A stretch of DNA of 33,694 nucleotides, taken from a virus. The stretch's first letter is position 1. Each line of letters opens with the position of its first letter. Under the pieces are notes generated by a model. The model worked only from the letters and a program-made list of their open reading frames with translations. It searched no databases and was not told where the DNA came from. Of this stretch, positions 9,701-17,496 are shown in pieces. The position numbers were made by a program, and so were the translations under genes. The stretch spans positions 1 to 33,694 of IMG/VR virus record IMGVR_UViG_3300025030_000306. The stretch is one strand, 5' to 3'.

Positions 9701-10415
9701 GAATGATTTACCCCGTCTCGAGGGCAACTGGAGACAGCCTCTCATATATGATAATGAGGCAGGAACGAGAGTTATCAACCAACTGAAAATCAATAGTATT
9801 GACGAAGTTGATACAGCTCTTCGTACCTGGACTCTGAGAGAGAAGAGTGCTTATAGGAGTAATGCAGATAGAGACTTAGTATCCAAACGTATGGAGCTAA
9901 CCCCAAGTACGTCTTTTAAGATAAACATCTTGAATCAGTATTCTGATATGTTGGAGTCTAGCATAGAGAATACTGTTAAGATTGCAAATAGGATTGCTGA
10001 AGACGGAACAGTAGTAGACGCCTTGGCTCTCAGGAAACAGCTGATGATATCAGATATCATCGCTAATACTATAGAAGGTAAGGCCACTGACGGATATGCC
10101 CAAGAACTCGCCAACTTATCATTTGGTGAGGTGACATCAGACCTAGAGTTGCATGGTAAAGTCCTAGAGACTATCCAGCGAGAGTACCAAGCTCTGTTCC
10201 AAGAGTTCGGTGATGGGGCTATGGATATAGACCGTAATATGGCTCATGTAATTAAAGCCATCGGTAATGAACCTAAAGTAATTAGACGGCTTACTAAGGG
10301 CTTTTTAGAGATACAGAATAATCCTACTTACAGGAAAGTAAAACAGGAATTGACAGATGTCAGTGAACCAACTTATAAAGATATTGCAGAACAACTGCGC
10401 CACGCCTGTAGCTAG
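6756..10415 (+). CDS. Giant internal virion / large polyvalent protein, N-terminal part
   Basis: A 1219-residue protein. After a short helix (MDAIEIARQRLAEKDAQQMP) comes a Pro/Thr/Ala linker to about residue 50, then a YRKELGLTP segment and a moderately hydrophobic region near residues 110-200 that may be membrane-active. The remainder is long, charged and helical with acidic spacers. It occupies the gp16 position of podoviruses and looks like a large polyvalent ejection protein; no clear transglycosylase catalytic motif was found. Its last 59 bases overlap the next gene in another frame. In related phages these parts may be one chain, so the pair could be a split gene or a frameshift product. 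Confidence 0.6.
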   Translation: MDAIEIARQRLAEKDAQQMPIAPGTQEAAPTSTPATPVPAPTGAPASTPTDSMDQGLDALYAQDYMYQRYRKELGLTPLNAISKVEEEKKAGVASDKPLEFATGPVEIATAVYGGSSAFGLGTKMFSKQFPSWMAQFAKSFITPSRAKMISTLTGTATNTFIASYTDEIAKDHPWAAFGADIVLSAVSGATLERAINKTLFNAARVADVEGDKVASTLKQSFKTIYGNLKAGKFEDPNVREALKYAITDIESSIRTGKVKLTDKNIEALNFLKTQVLRTDVVQSMAKFTGISPTDVEKLLPSAQGQPSIIGDGTPKSTGSIAIKNVPEPAFISPAKVKEVYNSNPAEATKYVEESLRTLYKQSVAATIGAQPIVGLTPQQNLKTGETFIPKMVEDDYLKAAEYFGHVVDNTVSRTDQLDNAAKFLTEKLGTGYSKHARAVVHYMGTLEGLVKKYDGTPDSGFYKRLYEKAKVMLVEGGKQRTQAQKTNTDTGTKVITKLDQAVEKINGSFPDNFKIKTAEGRISNVKATGGNTDRVIGEYVDDVLGQKVTAYLNNKDSIKAETIEWSKTAKELIPKLAAELKAADGKFTEKHVDKWLNQFNGTPVTMPAGKEVVPAVSKAEPKQTADLPYRQADPDMPEDFMMVSIRQDPNVRPLARTDTESRVLSDGSKVDLIDNTTTRDRQGAIGKTYASATDPSDFTDDRWIPLERQHFVVEPKALPDAVPQLFDPAIKSMADATNTYTTVLEKNKKNLSSFFNFYVNWVQKEGRKKKVPQLTNHSLMRLAEIMGHQDTTDLTWTARKTEAIEIIKNRLGLSNPDSDLKWLTKNEQDLAIILLKTLDDFVYEAKRLQLTPYKAAANDLVLSVRGEIEGKDYVGNRYHAEKARREMGQYEPTDEWDSNANINREEGYGGPQGIVGRPKEDEPQFGEEGASSDKRDPYYKVADELDEGVGGFQDAEASDVASSIERELDVVELVRLGKSLENDLPRLEGNWRQPLIYDNEAGTRVINQLKINSIDEVDTALRTWTLREKSAYRSNADRDLVSKRMELTPSTSFKINILNQYSDMLESSIENTVKIANRIAEDGTVVDALALRKQLMISDIIANTIEGKATDGYAQELANLSFGEVTSDLELHGKVLETIQREYQALFQEFGDGAMDIDRNMAHVIKAIGNEPKVIRRLTKGFLEIQNNPTYRKVKQELTDVSEPTYKDIAEQLRHACS

Positions 10416-12438
10416 AAATCCTCAGAATCAGCAAAGACTTAACCAGCTGATTTCAGCTACTAATGCCGTAGGTCAAGCCTTAAACAAAACTGGCGGCATG
10501 GTTTACGAGGTAACGGTTAACGGTTGGCTGTCTAACCCTTTAACTCATGTTCGCAATGTCATTTATAACGGAGGCACTTATGCCTACAGGTTCGCTGAAA
10601 CAGCTTCTAAAATCCCTATGGCCAAAACTTGGGCGCTAGCCGGTGGAGAAGACCTGACTGCTATGTACAGGGCCCAATTAACTACAGAGGTGTCGAGTCA
10701 AGTTAACGCTGTAAGAGAGGCATTCCTAGTAGCCTCTAAGTTCGGCCAGCCCCTGGAAAACTCATTACGGCAATTCGGTCTGCCAGCTGAGTTAGCGGCT
10801 GCGGATAAAGCTGGCATGACCAGGAGGTCTTGGCAGTTCCAACAGAATAACGCTTTGGCTTCTGTTATGAATATCCTTGGTAAGGTGGTAAACTTGCCGA
10901 GTACCTTCCTGAATCATGAAGACATATTTTTTAAAATACTCGCTTATAGGTCTGAACAGTATAAAATAGTTGCTGAGCGGGCTTTTGAAGTATACCGTCG
11001 TAACCCAAATATGACTAGTGCAGACATCGCTAACCTGTATAGTACTCTTACAACCCGACAGTTTAAGTCTGACCAAGAACGAGCTATACGGTCTGCTGAA
11101 GAGTCGACGTTTACCGGGCGCCAGCCATTTAAGTCTTTCTGGTCAAAAGGAGAGACTATGGCTCGGCAGCATCCATGGCTTAGGCCGATGATACCTTTTA
11201 CACGTGCACCTGTCAACGTCTTCAGGTGGAACTTAGAAAGGATGCCGGTTATAGGCCTTCTTATGCCCCGCAATGTCGAAGGATTTAAAGCAACAGTTAC
11301 AACCGGCAATCCTAAACCTACCTTTGATGCCCTGGGTAGGAATGCTCCGGCTGCAGTGCTTACAGGCGCGGCTGCAGCGACTATGGCGTATATGTGGGAT
11401 GAATGGGGCGTAGACTTAGACGGCCCTGGGCCTAGAAATGGCAAACAAATGGCTCTCTGGAAAGCCAACGGGCACCAAGAATGGACTGTTAAAGTCGGTG
11501 GAAAACGCATATCCTTTAAAGCCTTAGGCCCTATGGAAATTCCATTTCGTATGCTGGCCTTGTGGAAAACACATATGGCCCATGTCGATCTGGAAGACGA
11601 AGAAGGCCAGAAGGCCTATGAAGCCGGAGCATCATTAGTTATGGCCGGCATGCTTAACTTCGTGTCCGAGTCCACCTGGTTAGATAGTGCTCTAACATTC
11701 TCGGCCGCAATTGATGATGTAAACCGCCGTGATGACTTTGATAGACTTAACATCTGGCTTACACAGACTGGGTCAAGTGCTATAACTCCGTACTCTGGGC
11801 TGCTCGGGTTTATGACCAAGACTCTGGACCCGTCAGTAAAAGATATTAGGTCGTTTACGGATGCACTTAAAAGCCGGGTACCTATGCTGGCAGAAGAGCT
11901 ATCCATAAAACGAGATATGTACGGCGAGCCCCTTCACTACGAGAATGACTTGCGTAAAATGCTGGAGTTCTTTAACCCTGAACTCCGCAGCAAGTACTAC
12001 AATATCTTTGGAGAGCAGATTGATTTCTTGGACGTCGTGGGCTCTGATGTTGGGAATGTTGCCTGGTCTCCCAATCCTGACAAAGTAGATAAAGAGCTAG
12101 AGTCTATAGGCTTTCAGGTAATGCGTGTACGCCGAAGTTTTGAAAGCGTAGACCTGAGTCCTCAGGAATACGAAGTATTTCAATTGCTTGCTGCCCAACC
12201 ACCCGACTGGCCATCCTTAAAAGACCGGTTTAAAATGATAATGGGTAGACCTGACTATAATAAGTGGTCAGAACACCGTAAGACTGAGAAGTTCAGGGAA
12301 GTAACACGTAAGTACCGGGATCATGCAAAAGAGCTTATGCTTAAGAACCCAGACCTGGATGTTCGTCGTCGTTGGGAAGAGAAACAGGCTGAGCATAAAA
12401 CTTTACATAAACCGACGTTTATGGAGGCTAATCAATGA
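10357..12438 (+). CDS. Large polyvalent protein C-terminal part (LPD38-like), ejection protein
   Basis: A 693-residue protein whose residues ~45-90 contain GGMVYEVTVNGWLSNPLTHV followed by RNVIYNGG. This resembles the LPD38-type domain found at the C-terminus of phage large polyvalent proteins (N.lLS.P.THv.N...N). Further on, FNHEDIFFKILAYR, PFTRAPVNVFRWN and a hydrophobic stretch AAVLTGAAAATMAYMW agree with that type of membrane-interacting module. It starts at ATG 10357, with an AGGA ribosome site about 10 bases upstream, inside the end of the previous gene and in the +1 frame relative to it. It ends by ATGA overlap with the tail fibre gene. Confidence 0.65.
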   Translation: MSVNQLIKILQNNCATPVARNPQNQQRLNQLISATNAVGQALNKTGGMVYEVTVNGWLSNPLTHVRNVIYNGGTYAYRFAETASKIPMAKTWALAGGEDLTAMYRAQLTTEVSSQVNAVREAFLVASKFGQPLENSLRQFGLPAELAAADKAGMTRRSWQFQQNNALASVMNILGKVVNLPSTFLNHEDIFFKILAYRSEQYKIVAERAFEVYRRNPNMTSADIANLYSTLTTRQFKSDQERAIRSAEESTFTGRQPFKSFWSKGETMARQHPWLRPMIPFTRAPVNVFRWNLERMPVIGLLMPRNVEGFKATVTTGNPKPTFDALGRNAPAAVLTGAAAATMAYMWDEWGVDLDGPGPRNGKQMALWKANGHQEWTVKVGGKRISFKALGPMEIPFRMLALWKTHMAHVDLEDEEGQKAYEAGASLVMAGMLNFVSESTWLDSALTFSAAIDDVNRRDDFDRLNIWLTQTGSSAITPYSGLLGFMTKTLDPSVKDIRSFTDALKSRVPMLAEELSIKRDMYGEPLHYENDLRKMLEFFNPELRSKYYNIFGEQIDFLDVVGSDVGNVAWSPNPDKVDKELESIGFQVMRVRRSFESVDLSPQEYEVFQLLAAQPPDWPSLKDRFKMIMGRPDYNKWSEHRKTEKFREVTRKYRDHAKELMLKNPDLDVRRRWEEKQAEHKTLHKPTFMEANQ

Positions 12439-14288
12439 CAGTAGCACTAACCACGGCTAGCACTAACCTAGTGTACTCAGGGGAAGGCGATTATGACTTC
12501 CAGTTCCAAGTATATGATCCAGACACAGATTTAGAGGTTACTCATATTGCCGCTGATGGAGTAACTGAGACGCCGCTCACATACGGGGTTTCTGAAGACC
12601 CAGGGTATACCGCCGTAATTGACCAATCATACAATGGCACGGTTACTGTAGTTGATACTGGAAGCACTCTTGGGGCAACGGGGTACCTACGAATTGAGAG
12701 GAATACCACTCGTACTCAGTTAGTAGACTGGCTTAATGCCGGGCCTATGAACATGGATACGCTTGAGAGGTGTTTTGACAAGCTTACCATGATATGCCAA
12801 GAACTGCAGGACAGCCTGGACAACTTTACAATGTCCCTGAAAAACCAGGGAGACTGGGCTGCAGGTACTGAGTATGAAATAGGGGACCTAGTTATTTATG
12901 GAGGAGTCTACTACGTATGTATGGTAGCCCATACAGCTGGTACCTGGACCGCTAGTTATTGGGCGGAGTTTTTTGACCCGTCTCACACACACGCGGCCCC
13001 AGCAGCTAGTGCTGTGTCTTATGATAATGGGACTTCAGGGTTAACTGCTGATGATGTACAGGAAGCCCTAAATGAAGTAGCTGCGTTAGTCACTGGCCAG
13101 CCTGAAAGGTATCGAGGACTCTTTGATGCGTCTGGTGGAGTAGTTCCTGCGTGGGCTGATTTAACCGCCGGAGACTATGGGTATATCTCTGTATATGGCG
13201 TAATTGATGCCGTCACCTTCAGTGTTGGTGACCGGATTATTTACAATGGAACTACCTGGGATAGAATTCTTGCCATTCCTGGAACAGGTAAAAATTTGTT
13301 CCGTAACCCTAATTTTATACTTGATGCAACGGGCCAATTAGATCGAGGTCTAACAAGTAGTGCTATCGAAATCCCACTTACATCTGGGTGGTATAGGCCC
13401 ACTTCTTCAGTATACAATGATACTCCAGATTACTTGTGTGAACGGTCATCCTTAAAAGGTACTAGAGGATCAGCCGGTTATTACAGTATTAAAGCTGTAG
13501 CAGTTACAGGGGCTTATCATAGGGGCCATATGGCCCAGGTCTTAGAAACATCTTTAACAGACCTTGAGGGCAAGACTGTAACAGTATCTTCTGATATACA
13601 GCAAGGGAGCCTACGGGTATACGCAATACCTAAAACAGTAGGAACAAGGTATAATATAGTTAGCCTGGCCAGTATAGCGACCTATCTACTCGGCACTTTA
13701 ACTACTACTAACATGTCAGTTACAGGAGTATTTCCAGCCCCTCCTGGAACTGAAGATGGGTACTTAATGCTGCTTGTAGACACGAAAACAGATTACACGG
13801 ATGACGTCACATATGCCTGCCGATTCTCGTATTTAAAGTGCGAGTTAGGAGATAAACCCACAGCTTTTATAACCCCGTCTATAAATGAAGAAATCCAGAA
13901 TACTGAGCAGTATGCTGAGTCCTCTTTAGAAACAGGGTCTTGGGACGCTGATAATTTTTATACTCAAGCAGCCGCCTCCGGATGGACTGGGGCTGAAAAT
14001 CTCATCTTGGCTAAAGCCGTAGGGACTGGCACTGGGCCAATAGGATTTAGCGTTAAATATAGAACGGCGAAGCGTGGGACTTTAATCACTGTAGGTACAA
14101 AAACTCCGCCAGTAATTAGTTCTATTGCTGGCAGTACTATGGCGATTACAGCTGCTGCTGTAAATAGAACAGTATCTGCTATATATACAAACCGTAATAG
14201 CTTTCAACTGAAGAATATGTCTGGGGTAACTCTTACTGACCAAAGTCAGGTGGGCTATCACTGGTATGTACTTTACGAACTTCTTTAA
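12435..14288 (+). CDS. Tail fibre protein with T7 gp17-like N-terminal attachment domain
   Basis: A 617-residue protein. Residues 1-~135 match the T7 tail fibre N-terminal domain that docks the fibre to the tail: TTASTNLVYSGEGDYDFQFQ, then LRIERNTTRTQLVDWLNAGP and NMDTLERCFDKLTMICQEL. Residues ~138-172 (GDWAAGTEYEIGDLVIYGGV, YYVCMVAHTAGTW) look like a small chitin/carbohydrate-binding type 5/12 module. A coiled linker (TSGLTADDVQEALNEVAALV) follows, then a beta-rich distal part likely to touch the receptor. GGAGG at 12423-12427 precedes the start. Confidence 0.85.
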   Translation: MTVALTTASTNLVYSGEGDYDFQFQVYDPDTDLEVTHIAADGVTETPLTYGVSEDPGYTAVIDQSYNGTVTVVDTGSTLGATGYLRIERNTTRTQLVDWLNAGPMNMDTLERCFDKLTMICQELQDSLDNFTMSLKNQGDWAAGTEYEIGDLVIYGGVYYVCMVAHTAGTWTASYWAEFFDPSHTHAAPAASAVSYDNGTSGLTADDVQEALNEVAALVTGQPERYRGLFDASGGVVPAWADLTAGDYGYISVYGVIDAVTFSVGDRIIYNGTTWDRILAIPGTGKNLFRNPNFILDATGQLDRGLTSSAIEIPLTSGWYRPTSSVYNDTPDYLCERSSLKGTRGSAGYYSIKAVAVTGAYHRGHMAQVLETSLTDLEGKTVTVSSDIQQGSLRVYAIPKTVGTRYNIVSLASIATYLLGTLTTTNMSVTGVFPAPPGTEDGYLMLLVDTKTDYTDDVTYACRFSYLKCELGDKPTAFITPSINEEIQNTEQYAESSLETGSWDADNFYTQAAASGWTGAENLILAKAVGTGTGPIGFSVKYRTAKRGTLITVGTKTPPVISSIAGSTMAITAAAVNRTVSAIYTNRNSFQLKNMSGVTLTDQSQVGYHWYVLYELL

Positions 14289-14299
14289 GGAGAAAAACA

Positions 14300-14572
14300 A
14301 TGGCAGCTTTAGAAGAAACTTACACTAATGAGACGGGTACTGGAACAGCTGGTGCACTTCCTCAGGGTATCAATGAGTTCGTGGTAGGTGGAACTTTTAC
14401 AGGATACGTGCACCTTAAAATCCAAGACCCGAATGGTGATTACCGAGTTCTGGTTAGGACTAACAGGCCCCTGGTTAACTGTTTGTTTTACGTGGCCGAC
14501 CCTACCAGACTTTATCGTATTGACGCAGATCGTATTGTTGGAGAGGCCAAGGCTTACGCTGGGAGTGAATAA
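14300..14572 (+). CDS. Small fibre-region protein, unknown function
   Basis: A 90-residue protein with a good ribosome site (AAGGAG at 14288-14293). It opens with MAALEETYTNETGTGTAGAL and carries beta-strand-like stretches (FVVGGTFTGYVHLKIQDPNG, DYRVLVRTNRPLVNC). It lies between the tail fibre and the lectin-like protein and shares TAATG with the latter, so the two are probably co-translated. It could be a small fibre connector or chaperone, but the sequence supports no firm function. Confidence 0.6.
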   Translation: MAALEETYTNETGTGTAGALPQGINEFVVGGTFTGYVHLKIQDPNGDYRVLVRTNRPLVNCLFYVADPTRLYRIDADRIVGEAKAYAGSE

Positions 14573-16245
14573 TGTTACTTAGTCCTGACAGAGTATATTC
14601 TCGTACTATGCTTAAAGTGTATAGTCGAGAACGTGTGCATGCTATAGCTATGACTACTAGCAGTAATATGAATGATATCGGTGTTCCTAATGGCCCAGGG
14701 TTTGGCGTCGGTATCTGTCCCGCGCTCCCCGCTAATTTTTCGCTGATAACTGGCACCACCGATTCGACGCGACTGCATGACAACTACGGCAACTACCAGT
14801 ATGCGGACGGTTCAATTATGGTCTGGGTTCCGGCGTTTTATTACCGGATCGGCCACGCCTCCAACCCGACCTATGCTACATACGGGGTCAACTCGGTTGA
14901 TGTAAAGCCCTACTCATATTTTGCTGACGTGACCGCTGCCAACGCGGCCGGGTACGCCTTGCATAGGGCTTTTCATGACGGCGGGGCGATCAAGCGCGGG
15001 TTTATGGTGGACAAGTATCTGTGCTCGCGCAATGCCTGGGGTACCGGATATATCGCCAGCTCGGTAAAAAACGGCAACCCGCTCTCTGCGCACGCAGATC
15101 ACAACCCGATGACTGGCCTCACTGCCTGCGCGGCCAATGCCTATTACGAGGCGTTCAACGCGGCGCACGCCCGAGACGGCGTGAATGGGGCGGTCAATGC
15201 CAGCTCGATATTTTTCCCCGGATCCAGGTTCATCATCAGCGCTCTGGCCCTGCTGGCTACGGCGCACGGGCAGGTGGCCAGCTCGACCAACAACTGCTCC
15301 TGGTACAGCGCCACCACCAACTTTCCCAAAGGCTGCAACAACAACGCCCTGGCCGACGCCAATGATACGGCGGTCAAATGGGAGTCGGACGGGTACAGCC
15401 AGTGCGGCAAGACCGGCAGCGCAGGGTACGGCGGCGGGGCGGGCAACGTCTTTGCCAAGTCCACACACAACGGGCAAAACTGCGGCATCGCGGACCTTAA
15501 CGGCCTGATGTGGGAGATCAGCCCCGGCATCTCCAGTATTGCCGCAACGGTGGCCATTGCCGGGATGACCCGCGCGAACCCCTGCGCGGTCACCTGGACA
15601 GCGCACGGGCTGACCACCGGCGCGGTGGTGATGGTCGGCGGCGACACGGATATCACTCAAGCCGGCTGGACCGCGCTGAACGATAAGCTGTTCGCCATCA
15701 CCAGAATCGACGACAACAGTTTTTCCCTGGCCGGCGTCGACTCCAGCGGGTTTGCCGCAGATTATGATCCGGTTGCAGACCCCGGCACGATCACCAAGGC
15801 CACGTTCTACACGGCCAAGGAGACGGTGGCCATGCGGACGTTCACCGGCGGCAACAGTGCAGCAACCGATCACTGGGGCGCCACCGGCATCGCGGCGACG
15901 ATGGACGCATTTTCCCCGGCCTTCGAGACCACCTATCCAAACAATGGCAACGTGATGCGCTTCGGCGACGGGGCCGGCCAGGTGCTGTCCGAAGCAACCA
16001 GCGGTGCGGGGTGGCTGAAGTCTGGCCTTGGTTTCCCTGTTTCCTTGTCTGGCATCTCTGCCGCCGGGACAAACCTGTTCGGCGCAGACTACTATTACCA
16101 GTGGCTGCGAGGTGACCTGGGCCTGCTGTCCGGCGCGGGTTGGAGCAACGTTGCGTATGCCGGGGTTTGGGCGGCCTATTGGAGTGGCCGTCGGGCGACT
16201 TCGGGCGGCGACGTGGGCTTTCGGCTCGCCTGTTACCCTGTCTAA
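14572..16245 (+). CDS. Receptor-binding C-type-lectin/FGE-fold tail protein resembling DGR variable proteins
   Basis: A 557-residue protein. The first ~40 residues use the AT-rich phage codons; from ~14,690 the gene is markedly GC-rich. From residue ~43 it reads like phage tail adhesins of the formylglycine-generating-enzyme/C-type-lectin fold: GNYQYADGSIMVWVPAFYYR, AGYALHRAFHDGG and DLNGLMWEISPG. The C-terminus (GWSNVAYAGVWAAYWSGRRA, then GGDVGFRLACYPV) resembles the variable region of diversity-generating retroelement target proteins, where surface codons are diversified. Residues ~321-409 look like an inserted FCCH-type beta domain (AHGLTTGAVVMVGG, NSFSLAGVDSSGF). No reverse transcriptase or template repeat is seen in this window. 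It is probably the distal host-recognition protein. Confidence 0.75.
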   Translation: MLLSPDRVYSRTMLKVYSRERVHAIAMTTSSNMNDIGVPNGPGFGVGICPALPANFSLITGTTDSTRLHDNYGNYQYADGSIMVWVPAFYYRIGHASNPTYATYGVNSVDVKPYSYFADVTAANAAGYALHRAFHDGGAIKRGFMVDKYLCSRNAWGTGYIASSVKNGNPLSAHADHNPMTGLTACAANAYYEAFNAAHARDGVNGAVNASSIFFPGSRFIISALALLATAHGQVASSTNNCSWYSATTNFPKGCNNNALADANDTAVKWESDGYSQCGKTGSAGYGGGAGNVFAKSTHNGQNCGIADLNGLMWEISPGISSIAATVAIAGMTRANPCAVTWTAHGLTTGAVVMVGGDTDITQAGWTALNDKLFAITRIDDNSFSLAGVDSSGFAADYDPVADPGTITKATFYTAKETVAMRTFTGGNSAATDHWGATGIAATMDAFSPAFETTYPNNGNVMRFGDGAGQVLSEATSGAGWLKSGLGFPVSLSGISAAGTNLFGADYYYQWLRGDLGLLSGAGWSNVAYAGVWAAYWSGRRATSGGDVGFRLACYPV

Positions 16246-16303
16246 GCGAGCGATAGCGAGTGGTTATGAGCGCTGATTCAGAATCAATCTCGGGAGGGGT
16301 GTA

Positions 16304-16477
16304 ATGAATGATATAACTTATAGTCCAATTGACAGGGTTTTTAATAGAGTTCTTCAAAAAGAATTCGAGGACCCTAGCGGCTTTATTTCTATAAATACTC
16401 TCGTTACTACTGGAGTAATAGAAATAGATGGAACTACTATTGAAGTAGACGGAACTACTATTGAGGTAGATAAATGA
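16304..16477 (+). CDS. 57-residue protein with a short internal repeat, unknown function
   Basis: ATG 16304 follows GGGAGGGG (16292-16299). The protein starts MNDITYSPIDRVFNRVLQKE and ends in a duplicated strand, IEIDGTTIEVDGTTIEVDK. Its TGA overlaps the next start (ATGA at 16474-16477), so it is coupled to the first exported protein. AT-rich codons match the phage backbone rather than the GC-rich gene before it. The repetitive beta-like end suggests a structural peptide, but no function is recognised. Confidence 0.6.
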   Translation: MNDITYSPIDRVFNRVLQKEFEDPSGFISINTLVTTGVIEIDGTTIEVDGTTIEVDK

Positions 16478-17496
16478 AGAAATATTTAATAGCTTTAAGT
16501 TTGCTTCTTGGTCAGTTTCTGCTTGTAGGGTATACTGAACTAACCCCTCTTAACGCTCCGACTTTAGGAACTCCGGCTACAGCTACTGATGCCCTTAGGA
16601 CTCTTGACTCTAGCGGGGCGACCGGAAGTATATTTTCTCAACTAAAATTTTCAGGAGACGCCGGACAATGCTTATCAGGAACCGCCACCTGGTTAGCTTT
16701 CCAGGGGTATGATACTGACCTCGATCTTTATGCCGGAATTACTCCCGGAGCCTTTGTACAGACCTTCCTTGACGACGAGGACCAGGCCACATTTCAGGGT
16801 ACACTCAAGGCATTATTTCCAGTGACTCAAGCTGCTACCGTTGCTAACGCCGGAACACTGACACCGACTGCTGGATATAAAGAAATCGACATCGCCCTTA
16901 CCTGCTCCAATGATCCCTCAGCGATCACGTTGGCCGAGGCTGGCGCGATAGCCAATGCTGTGATCAGGGTGACGAACGTAGCGGCAAACACCTGCACAGT
17001 TGCCTATGCTGCGTCAAACTTCGAGCATAAAGGGGGGACGGGCACCTCGCTTACCCTGGAAACCGGGGATTCTTTCATTGCTCAATTCCAAACGGATAGG
17101 TGGCGGGTTCTGGTCAACAACTCCTCGACTCAATATTTTTCCTACCTGCAGGTACCAACTAAAACTCTTGACCCCGTGGTAGGTGATCCAGACAGCACGA
17201 CTTTCACCACGGCTAGTACAAACCTATATGGCCAGCGATTTATTGCCACCGCCACAGGAACCTACGCGCATTCTGGTGTGGTCAGCACGGGAGAAAACTG
17301 GGTGATAGAATCACAGACTGCTACGGCTGTAGCTGTGACCGTAAATGCATCTGATACCTACTGGCTGAATGGGGTGAGCTGTACAGCCAGCGTGGGCCTG
17401 ACCTCCGACAGTTCCGTTGACGCCTTCGTTGCCTGCCAGTATCAGGCAGCAAACACTGTAACTTGCAGGGGGACATCATTCACATGTACGCCTTAA
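16474..17496 (+). CDS. Secreted fibre-like protein with Sec signal peptide
   Basis: A 340-residue protein with a classical signal peptide: basic MKKY, then hydrophobic LIALSLLLGQFLLVGY, no lipobox cysteine. Residues ~75-115 (TDLDLYAGITPGAFVQTFLD, DEDQATFQGTLKALF) look like the spacer repeats of phage tail fibres. Residues ~120-220 and ~230-340 are two beta-rich Thr/Ala/Ser domains, the last with four cysteines that could form disulfides outside the cytoplasm. Base composition changes inside the gene: AT-rich up to ~16,850, then GC-richer, as if a new domain had been recombined in. An export signal on a fibre-like phage protein is unusual. It overlaps the next gene by 13 bases. Confidence 0.68.
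   Translation: MKKYLIALSLLLGQFLLVGYTELTPLNAPTLGTPATATDALRTLDSSGATGSIFSQLKFSGDAGQCLSGTATWLAFQGYDTDLDLYAGITPGAFVQTFLDDEDQATFQGTLKALFPVTQAATVANAGTLTPTAGYKEIDIALTCSNDPSAITLAEAGAIANAVIRVTNVAANTCTVAYAASNFEHKGGTGTSLTLETGDSFIAQFQTDRWRVLVNNSSTQYFSYLQVPTKTLDPVVGDPDSTTFTTASTNLYGQRFIATATGTYAHSGVVSTGENWVIESQTATAVAVTVNASDTYWLNGVSCTASVGLTSDSSVDAFVACQYQAANTVTCRGTSFTCTP

Noticed and set aside
6756-10415. Lytic transglycosylase domain in the giant ejection protein
   Set aside because: Some gp16-position proteins have one, but I could not see an SLT-type catalytic Glu motif (ES...), so no enzyme was called.
10944-11510. 188-codon minus-strand frame opposite the LPD38-like gene
   Set aside because: Antisense shadow; the plus-strand frame has family motifs and couplings on both sides.
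14914-15873. Long open frame on the minus strand (319 codons) opposite the lectin gene
   Set aside because: It arises from the GC-rich codon pattern of the real plus-strand gene; its sequence is Gly/Ala/Arg-rich without any domain, and it has no coupling to neighbours.
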